This document shows, piece by piece, positions 6,974 to 12,124 of a DNA stretch of 21,061 nt. The notes under the pieces are model-generated. The model was not told where the DNA came from. It was given only the letters and a program-made list of their open reading frames with translations, and did not search any database. The position numbers and the translations under genes were made by a program. Each line of letters opens with the position of its first letter. The stretch's first letter is position 1. This DNA is from a virus: the IMG/VR virus record IMGVR_UViG_3300009788_000084, positions 1 through 21,061 of that record; one strand, given 5' to 3'.

Positions 6974-7080
6974 TAAATGTCAACTCCTTCTAAAATGGCA
7001 TAGAATGACCAAAACAACCAAATCAACATAATGATTTGTGTAAAACCCCAAGCACTAAATTCAAACTGGTAAGTTTTCAT
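6973..7080 (-). CDS. 35-aa single-pass membrane microprotein
   Basis: Reads MKTYQFEFSAWGFTQIIMLI then WLFWSFYAILEGVDI. Residues about 12-30 form one strongly hydrophobic, Trp/Phe-rich transmembrane segment with short tails. ATG 7080 overlaps the stop of the previous gene (ATGA) and its TAG overlaps the next GTG (TAGTG), so it fits exactly into the chain. It could be a small holin-like or host membrane-targeting protein. No family is recognised. Confidence 0.6.
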   Translation of the reverse strand: MKTYQFEFSAWGFTQIIMLIWLFWSFYAILEGVDI

Positions 7081-7313
7081 TCCCAATCCTCTCTAGAATT
7101 TTCTTCCAATTCGCCTATCGTCATATCTCCATAGTAATTTCGAGGAAGATGTAAAGGATTGTCAGGTTTCATTCTTTTAGTATATTTCTCGAAATCCTTT
7201 GCAGTAATTAATATCTCATCTTTTCTAAAATCAATTGTTGTGATTACATAAGTGATACCTTCAACTTCAAGAAGGTGTCTTAAAGCAACTTCTTTCTTTA
7301 TGCGTTTAGTCAT
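7077..7313 (-). CDS. hypothetical 78-aa protein
   Basis: Begins MTKRIKKEVALRHLLEVEGI at ATG 7313, two bases after the upstream stop, with GGGAGAG about 11 bases before it. The frame is open further upstream but that would overlap the zinc-type gene by about 95 bp, so 7313 is preferred. The N-terminus is basic and helical; the middle (YVITTIDFRKDEILITAKDF) alternates as beta strands, then an acidic C-terminus (ELEENSREDWE). No motif gives a function. Confidence 0.6.
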   Translation of the reverse strand: MTKRIKKEVALRHLLEVEGITYVITTIDFRKDEILITAKDFEKYTKRMKPDNPLHLPRNYYGDMTIGELEENSREDWE

Positions 7314-7315
7314 AG

Positions 7316-7600
7316 CTATACGCTCTCCCAACATTCGCGATGATACATTGCTTTTAATTCTAATTCCGTTTCTAGTGGATTTCCACATACACAACATACC
7401 GGACCGCAATGCCCGCAGTAAATATGTGGATCTGTTTCATGAACAAAGAAAGTAACATTGCAATTCTTACAATTTCTTGCTTGGTTAGGCTCTTTGCGCT
7501 CGGTTGGTATCTCTATAACATTGTGGATATGGTATCCACCTAGAGGAATATTATTCCCACAGCTTTTGCATATATCCTGTGCTATATCTGAATTATTCAA
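7316..7600 (-). CDS. multi-zinc-ribbon protein, 94 aa
   Basis: Contains CKSC (11-14), CKNC (44-47), CGHC (62-65), CCVC (69-72) and HREC (87-90), so up to ten metal-binding ligands and probably two or three treble-clef or ribbon sites. The last part, CCVCGNPL then YHRECW, is LIM/treble-clef-like in spacing. The start is TTG 7600, with GGAGG seven bases before and overlap with the previous stop. An early DNA context (SGNNIPLGGYHIHN) is unremarkable. Likely a protein- or nucleic-acid-binding adaptor; target unknown. It shares the codon string for DIC with three neighbours. Confidence 0.65.
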   Translation of the reverse strand: MNNSDIAQDICKSCGNNIPLGGYHIHNVIEIPTERKEPNQARNCKNCNVTFFVHETDPHIYCGHCGPVCCVCGNPLETELELKAMYHRECWESV

Positions 7601-7772
7601 AAGATTTCCTCCATTCTATCTCGTCCGTAATTCGTTTGATTATGGGAGTTAGTTGTTGTTGTTCAAATCTTGATAACAATAAGCCATATTTAGTCAAGAT
7701 ATAATCAAGTAAATCTAATTGAGCATCATCGAAATATGTAGCTCTGTTTTTTCTTATATATGGCTTAGTCAT
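7593..7772 (-). CDS. hypothetical 59-aa helical protein
   Basis: Reads MTKPYIRKNRATYFDDAQLD, then LLDYILTKYGLLLSRFEQQQ and a charged end. It begins at a junction-repeat ATG (7772) with a strong GGAGG SD, overlapping the upstream stop by ATGA, and ends overlapping the TTG of the next gene. Two predicted helices; a basic N-terminus and a Leu-rich middle. No family recognised. Confidence 0.6.
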   Translation of the reverse strand: MTKPYIRKNRATYFDDAQLDLLDYILTKYGLLLSRFEQQQLTPIIKRITDEIEWRKSFE

Positions 7773-7909
7773 TTGAAGCCTCCTCTGATGAATAGACCAG
7801 TAACAAATAAAGCAACATATCTAAGAGTTTTATCAGGTATTGCAAAATGAAAGAAAACAACAATAGTTAATATTAGTATTCCTTTAGTAATTAATCTTCT
7901 TTTACTCAT
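7769..7909 (-). CDS. 46-aa membrane microprotein
   Basis: From ATG 7909 it reads MSKRRLITKGILILTIVVFF, then a short polar turn and LRYVALFVTGLFIRGGFK. This gives two hydrophobic segments (about 7-22 and 28-41) with positive ends: a small hairpin membrane protein. ATG 7909 overlaps the previous stop (ATGAGTAA), and the stop overlaps the next ATG at a junction repeat. A longer in-frame start at 7966 exists but would overlap the neighbouring gene. Candidates: holin-like or membrane-perturbing protein; unproven. Confidence 0.6.
   Translation of the reverse strand: MSKRRLITKGILILTIVVFFHFAIPDKTLRYVALFVTGLFIRGGFK
7770..7783 (-). repeat. junction repeat copy 2 (GGAGGCTTCAAATG)
   Basis: Identical 14 bases to the other copies. 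In this copy the SD is read in another frame (gga ggc ttc aaa tga, giving GGFK stop), so the DNA sequence, not the encoded peptide, is what is conserved. Confidence 0.9.
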
Positions 7910-8045
7910 CTTCAACAACCCCGTGTCTGTCTTCACAAGCATCACAAACGTAAGCCTGTGTTTCATTCAAATCTGATGTGTAACAACATCTTCCCGAGTC
8001 CCAAGACATTTGACAATGATGATAGCATGGAATTCGTTCAGTCAT
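7902..8045 (-). CDS. 47-aa Cys-rich microprotein
   Basis: Reads MTERIPCYHHCQMSWDSGRC then CYTSDLNETQAYVCDACEDR and HGVVEDE. Cys-x3-Cys with two His between, a CC pair and a CxxC suggest a metal-bound mini-domain with four to six ligands. It starts at a junction-repeat ATG (8045) with GGAGG six bases before and ends overlapping the membrane-protein start. Missed by length filters; the SD and chaining make it credible. Confidence 0.65.
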   Translation of the reverse strand: MTERIPCYHHCQMSWDSGRCCYTSDLNETQAYVCDACEDRHGVVEDE

Positions 8046-8298
8046 TTGAAGCCTCCTCAATAATTATATAGAATTTTGTACCATCATCATATTTCATTGC
8101 ATGTGTCGCAATTATCTTATCGCTTGGGTGCAGTAAAAGATAGTCTGTATCATCATAATCGATCTCTCTAACCAAGATTTTCCTATCTTTATCAGACGAC
8201 CCATTACCCCAATGTGCGTGTCTATCGCAATATTTGGAAGACGTTACTGATCTTTTGCACTTTGTTAATAAGCTTTTGAATTTGCATATATCTGTCAC
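8038..8298 (-). CDS. zinc-type 86-aa protein with shared ends (MTDIC ... EASND)
   Basis: GTG 8298 overlaps the TAG of the methyltransferase gene (TAGTG) with a GAGGAG SD upstream. The N-terminus, MTDICKFKSLLTKCKRSVTS followed by SKYCDRH, gives three Cys and a His spaced as in small treble-clef domains that appear in many virus proteins. The C-terminal half is beta-rich (ILVREIDYDDTDYLLLHP, KFYIIIEEASND). It shares its first five and last five residues, and the DNA behind them, with the 56-aa protein at 6803-6973. Function unknown. Confidence 0.7.
   Translation of the reverse strand: MTDICKFKSLLTKCKRSVTSSKYCDRHAHWGNGSSDKDRKILVREIDYDDTDYLLLHPSDKIIATHAMKYDDGTKFYIIIEEASND
8043..8056 (-). repeat. 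junction repeat copy 3 (GGAGGCTTCAAATG)
   Basis: Same 14 bases (17 shared with copies 1 and 2). It closes the 86-aa gene and starts the 47-aa gene. Confidence 0.9.
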
Positions 8299-8894
8299 TA
8301 TACGAACAACTCCTCTAGACTTTGTTGAGCAAATGCTTGTTTGAATACATACAATCCAATATTTGGATTCATTCGTATTCTTTCGATTCCTCCCTTTTGC
8401 ATATTCTTCACATCATCCGAAGGAAAATCTTTTGATTCGATGGGATAGTTTGCCCAGATATAATGCCGTCCTAGCTTTACTGGTATCGGAAAGGCAGTAC
8501 CATAAATCAAACCATACCTGGGTGTGACATTTTCAATTGCCCATTTACCCTGATAATCATACTTCTGTTTTAGATCAATCATTAATCCATACAATGAATT
8601 CAAATCTGGTGAATGATTATAATCCTGAAATCTCATCATGATACTATGTGTTTGACAAGGTGGACTAGCCCAGATAAAATGATATTTATTAAGATCTACA
8701 TCATCTAGATAATCATTAACATCTTTAAGGAACACTCCATCCTTTGGAAAATTATCTTCATAGATACTTATTCTTTCCAGATTGTTATCAACTGCATCGA
8801 CTTCTACGTTCTCCCATAGTTCCCGGTTACCTCCGACACCTGCATATAGATTAAGCACTTTTCGGTTAGTTTTAGATATACGCAAATTATTCAT
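8298..8894 (-). CDS. C5-cytosine DNA methyltransferase, compact phage type
   Basis: 198 aa. Motif I is NLYAGVGG (15-22, AdoMet binding), motif IV is SPPCQ with the catalytic Cys80, and motif VI is ENV (121-123). After these, IYGTAFPIP and LGRHYIWANYP (141-151) match the pattern of compact virus-borne enzymes that keep a 'RH..W/F' strand. The length is far below the 300+ aa of restriction-linked enzymes, and the variable target-recognition region is almost absent, so a distinct specificity or partner is possible. There is no restriction endonuclease nearby. Most likely it modifies viral DNA to escape host restriction. ATG 8894 overlaps the upstream stop by ATGA. Confidence 0.85.
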   Translation of the reverse strand: MNNLRISKTNRKVLNLYAGVGGNRELWENVEVDAVDNNLERISIYEDNFPKDGVFLKDVNDYLDDVDLNKYHFIWASPPCQTHSIMMRFQDYNHSPDLNSLYGLMIDLKQKYDYQGKWAIENVTPRYGLIYGTAFPIPVKLGRHYIWANYPIESKDFPSDDVKNMQKGGIERIRMNPNIGLYVFKQAFAQQSLEELFV

Positions 8895-9100
8895 GACTCA
8901 TCTACCTCGCAATTTACGAAATTAAGATTCTCGTCCCTATAGAATGTTTCGGGGACTGTCAAATATGCCAGCCTAGGCGAATGAATTAATTCATGTTCGA
9001 GTAATTTTGTGATTGCCCGATTCTGTAATTTATCTATCTTCTCTCCACAATGAGGACATTTCCAATATCTTAGTTTTCTTTTCTTGAAACTAAATATCAT
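8891..9100 (-). CDS. C2H2-like zinc-finger protein, 69 aa
   Basis: Residues about 15-40 carry CPHCGEKIDKLQ... with two His (EHELIH) 17 and 21 residues after the second Cys: CxxC then HxxxH, a C2H2-type layout with a slightly long helix. The N-terminus is basic (FKKRKLRYWK). The C-terminal part is acidic with one Cys. Likely DNA-binding or protein-binding. ATG 9100 overlaps the upstream stop (ATGA); next to the methyltransferase gene and coupled to it. Confidence 0.7.
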   Translation of the reverse strand: MIFSFKKRKLRYWKCPHCGEKIDKLQNRAITKLLEHELIHSPRLAYLTVPETFYRDENLNFVNCEVDES

Positions 9101-9390
9101 GATTGCTCAACCTCTATCAATCTTTCATTGAGATTCTCAATGATTTTATGCAATCTCATTATTTCGTTTTGTGTATCCTTAAATCTTAGTTTACAAATAT
9201 CTGACTGTGACAATTTATTCCTAATACCTTCTGCTTCACTCATGTGGTTGTCTTTAGTATGATACGGACATTCACAATAATCATTTTCGCATATAGTGCC
9301 GCTTATATGACATTCTTTTGTACAAGGTCCTTGTCCCAATACACCTGCACAATCGCCATTATGAATTAGACACGAACATATATCATTCAT
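9097..9390 (-). CDS. Cys-rich protein with C-terminal coiled coil, 97 aa
   Basis: The first half has about ten Cys and several His (MNDICSCLIHNGDCAGVLGQ, then CTKEC, ICENDYCECPYH), enough for two or more metal sites. The second half (about 65-95) is a heptad helix rich in Glu, Leu and Arg (EIMRLHKIIENLNERLIEVE). Such an arrangement suits a dimerising zinc protein. It begins with MNDIC, close to the MTDIC of two downstream genes. ATG 9390 overlaps the upstream stop (ATGA). Confidence 0.7.
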   Translation of the reverse strand: MNDICSCLIHNGDCAGVLGQGPCTKECHISGTICENDYCECPYHTKDNHMSEAEGIRNKLSQSDICKLRFKDTQNEIMRLHKIIENLNERLIEVEQS

Positions 9391-9722
9391 AGTTTCATCA
9401 TCCTTTCCAATATTGCCATTGGATCAGTGTAATCATGAGATATTAATTGTGATTGCTGACAATCTAAACAATAGATCACAACCTCATAATATTCCATATT
9501 AGTTATAATAATTGTATTTTCGTGAGTTAGGTTAAACATGAATTCAATTAAATTCCTAGCTCTATTTTTCATAGTGATATTATGCCATGCTTCATCTGAA
9601 TATAACATCATTCTTTGTTCATAGTCTGAAGGTACACATTGGTATATTCTACCCCTGGAACAAGTGCATATTCTTTCATCTAACATTAGATCATTCTCTA
9701 TCATCATTAATAGTTGCGTCAT
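9387..9722 (-). CDS. first gene of the early leftward operon, 111-aa zinc-type protein
   Basis: Contains CTCSRGRIYQC (19-29) and CLDC (84-87), giving a possible four-Cys site that brackets a mixed helix/strand core. The rest has no recognisable fold. ATG 9722 lies about 9 bases after the predicted start of transcription, without a clear SD, as expected for a nearly leaderless first cistron. Being first in the operon it may be a regulator, but no HTH is visible. Confidence 0.7.
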   Translation of the reverse strand: MTQLLMMIENDLMLDERICTCSRGRIYQCVPSDYEQRMMLYSDEAWHNITMKNRARNLIEFMFNLTHENTIIITNMEYYEVVIYCLDCQQSQLISHDYTDPMAILERMMKL

Positions 9723-9752
9723 TGGTTTTCGCCTATACTATAATACGGATAA

Positions 9753-9762
9753 TAATATAAAT
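9753..9762 (-). promoter_or_regulatory. TATA-type promoter for the early leftward operon
   Basis: On the minus strand ATTTATATTA lies at 9762-9753, about 35 bp before ATG 9722. An initiation site near 9731 would give a leader of about 9 bases. This spacing matches archaeal promoters better than a bacterial -10/-35 pair, which I could not place well here. Confidence 0.45.
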
Positions 9763-9885
9763 ACTTAGTGTATACTTGTATTGATAGATACTCACATTAA
9801 TTAATTATATTGATCTAATCAAACAGGATAGGATTACAGACACTCTTAAATCTTAGATACCCCGACCCCTATTTCATCCGCTATA

Positions 9886-9939
9886 TAATAATAATAATAA
9901 TAATAATAAATAATATATTTATATATATATATATATATA
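9886..9939. repeat. (TAA)8 and (AT)9 simple repeats
   Basis: Eight perfect TAA triplets at 9886-9909 and nine AT units at 9921-9938, separated by a few A/T bases. They are the only simple repeats of this length in the window and lie in the centre of the divergent control region. Confidence 0.95.
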
Positions 9940-10000
9940 ATTAATATAATAATATAATAATACAACAGATATTTACTATCGTCGTACTTCCATCGGAAAT

Positions 10001-10010
10001 ATTAATATAA
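10001..10010 (+). promoter_or_regulatory. TATA-type promoter for the early rightward operon
   Basis: ATTAATATAA at 10001-10010 is centred about 28 bp before the ATG at 10035, with no SD in between. That is the geometry of an archaeal leaderless transcript. Confidence 0.45.
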
Positions 10011-10034
10011 CAATACACGAATACAGTAATTACT

Positions 10035-10346
10035 ATGAGACCAAGAGAAAGGTTTACAGGAAATAGAATGAGTATCTATTCAGACGGATTAGATAACCAT
10101 CTAGTATTCAAATGGAATAGTGAGAACGTGATGTCAGGAAGATCAGGAAGGTATCGATTAGATGATCTAAAGAAATGCGACTGTGATAGTTGTATTTTTC
10201 CTAAACTCCCTAAGGGATGGCGTATTAGTCGAACTGAACAAATACTTGTAATGAAGAAAATGCAAGAATTCAAATCAAAAAGAATCTTGAGAAAGATAAA
10301 TGAAAGTTCCGTCGACCAAGTAGGAGCCGGGGTGTCGGACAAATGA
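10035..10346 (+). CDS. first gene of the early rightward operon, 103-aa basic protein
   Basis: Basic, with Arg/Lys throughout (RPRERFTGNR at the start, EFKSKRILRKINES near the end) and a Cys cluster, KKCDCDSCIF (about 46-55). The middle (SIYSDGLDNHLVFKWNSENV, GRYRLDDL) is beta-like. Cys cluster plus strong positive charge suggests nucleic-acid binding. ATG 10035 lies right where transcription should start, so translation is probably leaderless. The stop overlaps the next ATG (ATGA). No family recognised; a regulator or replication factor would suit its place beside the control region. Confidence 0.7.
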   Translation: MRPRERFTGNRMSIYSDGLDNHLVFKWNSENVMSGRSGRYRLDDLKKCDCDSCIFPKLPKGWRISRTEQILVMKKMQEFKSKRILRKINESSVDQVGAGVSDK

Positions 10347-10510
10347 AGAAAGAAGAATTAGAAATTATGGAAACCGAAATTAATGCCAGAATTGCGAAAG
10401 TAATGGTCAATGAATTCCATTTACCCATCAGTTATCAAGTAAGAATCATGGCAGAAATAAGTATGTATTTCGAAAACCTTGTGAGGGAAATAGCGGAGCT
10501 GGACAGATGA
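10343..10510 (+). CDS. hypothetical 55-aa helical protein
   Basis: Reads MKKEELEIMETEINARIAKV, then MVNEFHLPISYQVRIMAEIS and MYFENLVREIAELDR. Two or three amphipathic helices, no Cys. It overlaps both neighbours by ATGA. No motif identified. It may form a small dimer or a helical partner of a neighbouring protein. Confidence 0.65.
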   Translation: MKKEELEIMETEINARIAKVMVNEFHLPISYQVRIMAEISMYFENLVREIAELDR

Positions 10511-10752
10511 CTTGTAGTAATATGTTGAGGATGTGTCAACCAGAGTTCACTTGTACTTGCAAAAAGAAAAACAATGATTGTAAAGTAAAAGTCGAATATA
10601 CTTGTCATGGATGTAGTTACAAAACTAATCTCGATTGTAATATATGTTTGATTTGTTTTCCAGATCATGTGCATCCATCAATTGAATCAGGTTGTTATGA
10701 TTGTGAAGCAAATGAAAGATATTCCCAAGAAATGGAGGAAGGTTGGTTATAA
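10507..10752 (+). CDS. Cys-rich zinc-type protein, 81 aa
   Basis: About thirteen Cys: CTCKKKNNDC (16-25), CHGC (33-36), CNIC and CFPDH (44-52), CYDC (63-66). The order of CxxC pairs with His suits two or three zinc ribbons or a B-box-like cross-brace. The C-terminal tail is acidic. ATG 10507 overlaps the previous stop. The pattern resembles small host-interaction or nucleic-acid-binding proteins; no exact family. Confidence 0.7.
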   Translation: MTCSNMLRMCQPEFTCTCKKKNNDCKVKVEYTCHGCSYKTNLDCNICLICFPDHVHPSIESGCYDCEANERYSQEMEEGWL

Positions 10753-10910
10753 TGAGTAAAGAGAATAATCCTTGGGTGCATCCTATCACCATGACTAAGC
10801 TACAATGGAAACATATTGAAATGAATTTCAATAAGAAACACAAAGAATTCTGTGATACTTGTTTCGATCTAGAAATTAAATTACATGAGGTCCAGTTTAA
10901 AAATGAGTGA
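10752..10910 (+). CDS. hypothetical 52-aa protein with a CxxC
   Basis: Reads MSKENNPWVHPITMTKLQWK, then HIEMNFNKKHKEFCDTCFDL and EIKLHEVQFKNE. One CDTC pair with His residues on both sides could bind one metal ion. ATG 10752 is directly on the previous stop (TAATG) and its stop overlaps the next start (ATGAGTGA). Confidence 0.65.
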   Translation: MSKENNPWVHPITMTKLQWKHIEMNFNKKHKEFCDTCFDLEIKLHEVQFKNE

Positions 10911-11088
10911 ATGCAAAGAAGAATTTGAATTCTTTCAAGGCTATCCTGTTAAATGCGAATATAAACATCGAACGGAGTCAGTATTGTATAAACTCCATAG
11001 AGGTAAAATCACTAGGAATACCCAGATAGCACACATAACAGTTGAAATTAATTGGGTAGAACCACCGGAGGCGGCTGCAAGTGAGTGA
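10903..11088 (+). CDS. hypothetical 61-aa protein
   Basis: From ATG 10903: MSECKEEFEFFQGYPVKCEY then KHRTESVLYKLHRGKITRNT. Cys4, Cys18 and His22 could form a partial metal site; the second half looks like a beta hairpin (ITVEINWVEPPEAAASE). I chose 10903 over the in-frame ATG 10885 because of a GAGGT SD and the ATGAGTGA overlap. Its last codons include a GGAGGC SD for the next gene. Confidence 0.6.
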   Translation: MSECKEEFEFFQGYPVKCEYKHRTESVLYKLHRGKITRNTQIAHITVEINWVEPPEAAASE

Positions 11089-11389
11089 TTATAACGACGA
11101 GATGGATAATATAGAAATGGATGAAGGGGAAGTAAGAACTATCGGAGTTAATCTGAAAGAAATTACTAATCGATTGGATTCATTGGATAAAGCAAAAAAT
11201 CTTATTGTCGAATCCGACAGATTAGTTATTGAACGGATTGAAAAAATAGAAGATGATATTCTCCATAATATTAGATTGGATGCTCTCGATACTAGTATTA
11301 TTGCAGTCACCGGAGCAATGCAGATCCTAAGAGAAATGATTAACCACCTGGTTAGTGAATTGAAGAGACAAGGAATTGAAATCAGATGA
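11081..11389 (+). CDS. coiled-coil protein, 102 aa
   Basis: Starts at GTG 11081 with a GGAGG SD located inside the end of the upstream gene. The N-terminus is acidic (DYNDEMDNIEMDEGE); from about residue 20 to the end it is one long heptad-like helix (EITNRLDSLDKAKNLIVESD, ERIEKIEDDILHNI). Likely oligomeric. No Cys, no known family. Its stop overlaps the next ATG (ATGA). Confidence 0.7.
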   Translation: MSDYNDEMDNIEMDEGEVRTIGVNLKEITNRLDSLDKAKNLIVESDRLVIERIEKIEDDILHNIRLDALDTSIIAVTGAMQILREMINHLVSELKRQGIEIR

Positions 11390-11553
11390 CACCTTCATAT
11401 CAGGGAGAATTAAACGCTAAGAAGGTCCACAAGTCAGATGGAGACTTAGGCCATTTGTGTAATCGGGGAAAGAGAAATCCAAGAATTACAGTTAGTAATC
11501 AGTTTGTTACTTGTACAATTTGTACTAGAATTACAGGAGCAAAGAATGACTAG
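11386..11553 (+). CDS. 55-aa zinc-type protein
   Basis: Reads MTPSYQGELNAKKVHKSDGD, then LGHLCNRGKR and VTCTICTRITGAKND. The HLC ... CTIC layout matches a small zinc motif seen in many phage microproteins, where H-L-C and a VTC-x-x-C pair hold one zinc ion. ATG 11386 overlaps the upstream stop; the end overlaps the following ATG (11546). Confidence 0.65.
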   Translation: MTPSYQGELNAKKVHKSDGDLGHLCNRGKRNPRITVSNQFVTCTICTRITGAKND

Positions 11554-11701
11554 TGTATTAACAAGTGGTACATACGAATTAGTAAGAAAACATTGTCGTG
11601 TATGTAATCCACCCGATGGTAAACAAAAGTGGATCAAAACTAAGATACGACAAGCTAAGAAATTTGAATTGGTTAGGAAACATTGTGGAGTGTGTAATTA
11701 G
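11546..11701 (+). CDS. 51-aa zinc-ribbon-like protein made of two near-identical halves
   Basis: The product contains ELVRKHCRVCN (11-21) and ELVRKHCGVCN (41-51), separated by a basic linker. Each brings one CxxC, so the two together make a four-Cys zinc ribbon. The underlying DNA repeats (11576-11608 and 11666-11698) are 33 bases each and agree at 27. I chose ATG 11546, which has an AGGAG SD eight bases upstream, over an in-frame earlier start at 11504 that would overlap the 55-aa gene by 50 bp. Probable nucleic-acid binding. Confidence 0.65.
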   Translation: MTSVLTSGTYELVRKHCRVCNPPDGKQKWIKTKIRQAKKFELVRKHCGVCN

Positions 11702-11703
11702 TA

Positions 11704-11934
11704 GTGAGATGTGATGGTTGTAGATATCCTAATAATAACCTGCGATGGAAATATGTGGTAATCAAAAACAGAGGTAAAGAAGAATTAAGATTTCATTTGG
11801 AATGTTATAAAGCAAAGATCATTGAAGCCATACTTAATAATCCAAAGGATAGAGTCATACTAAGAGATTTATTGATTAAGAAAAGTAATAAGATCTTCTT
11901 TCATCAAAATGTTAAGGAGGCTTCAAATGGATAA
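11704..11934 (+). CDS. treble-clef zinc protein, 76 aa
   Basis: GTG 11704 start, two bases after the previous stop. CDGC (3-6) and HLEC (31-34), spaced by a beta hairpin with a Trp (LRWKYVVIKNRGKEELRF), give the CxxC ... HxxC layout of treble-clef fingers similar to those of PARP-type or endonuclease-type proteins. The C-terminal half is a basic helix bundle (KIIEAILNNPKDRVILRDLL). It ends in KEASNG, written by the junction repeat at 11916-11929. Probably DNA- or RNA-binding. Confidence 0.7.
   Translation: MRCDGCRYPNNNLRWKYVVIKNRGKEELRFHLECYKAKIIEAILNNPKDRVILRDLLIKKSNKIFFHQNVKEASNG
11916..11929 (+). repeat. junction repeat copy 4 (GGAGGCTTCAAATG), opposite strand
   Basis: The same 14 bases as the three minus-strand copies but on the plus strand, in the other early operon. 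Here too it encodes the end of one zinc-type gene (EASNG) and the SD and start of the next. Confidence 0.9.
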
Positions 11935-12124
11935 ACGATTGTGTAGTGATTGCCTTGACAATGGCATAGTTACTTTTATCATGCAGACATATAAGAGAAA
12001 TGGAAAACTCAAAAATAGTATATTCAAAGAAATGGAATTACATACTAGCAACAATCATGCTATGGTTATATTGGATAGATATGTTGTTATCAACGATAAA
12101 AATAAACCCATCCCATCAAATTAA
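11927..12124 (+). CDS. last gene of the early rightward operon, 65-aa zinc-finger-like protein
   Basis: From ATG 11927 it reads MDKRLCSDCLDNGIVTFIMQ, then a basic stretch and EMELHTSNNHAM. CSDC (6-9) and two His (about 39 and 44) make a C2H2-like set with a long loop. The start at 11927 has a perfect GGAGG SD; an in-frame ATG 11909 lacks one. Operon ends here with a double stop (TAATAA). Confidence 0.65.
   Translation: MDKRLCSDCLDNGIVTFIMQTYKRNGKLKNSIFKEMELHTSNNHAMVILDRYVVINDKNKPIPSN

Larger units (their letters stand above)
9723..10034. other. AT-rich divergent control region, candidate replication origin
   Basis: 312 bp with no gene on either strand. It separates the two divergent early operons and carries both their TATA-like elements. 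The middle holds (TAA)8 at 9886-9909 and (AT)9 at 9921-9938, followed by more TAATA runs to about 9960, next to a short C-rich patch (CCCCGACCCC, 9869-9878). Such easily melted sequence between divergent operons is typical of origins in small circular genomes. I found no clear iterons, so the origin call is an inference. Confidence 0.5.

Noticed and set aside
9886-9960. TAA/AT tract as a CRISPR or tandem-repeat array
   Set aside because: Simple 2-3 base repeats without spacers; explained as AT-rich control DNA.
10435-10843. Hydrophobic minus-strand frames opposite the early rightward operon, tempting as membrane proteins
   Set aside because: They are antisense to Lys/Glu/Cys-rich genes, which always look hydrophobic in reverse; no SD, no chaining.
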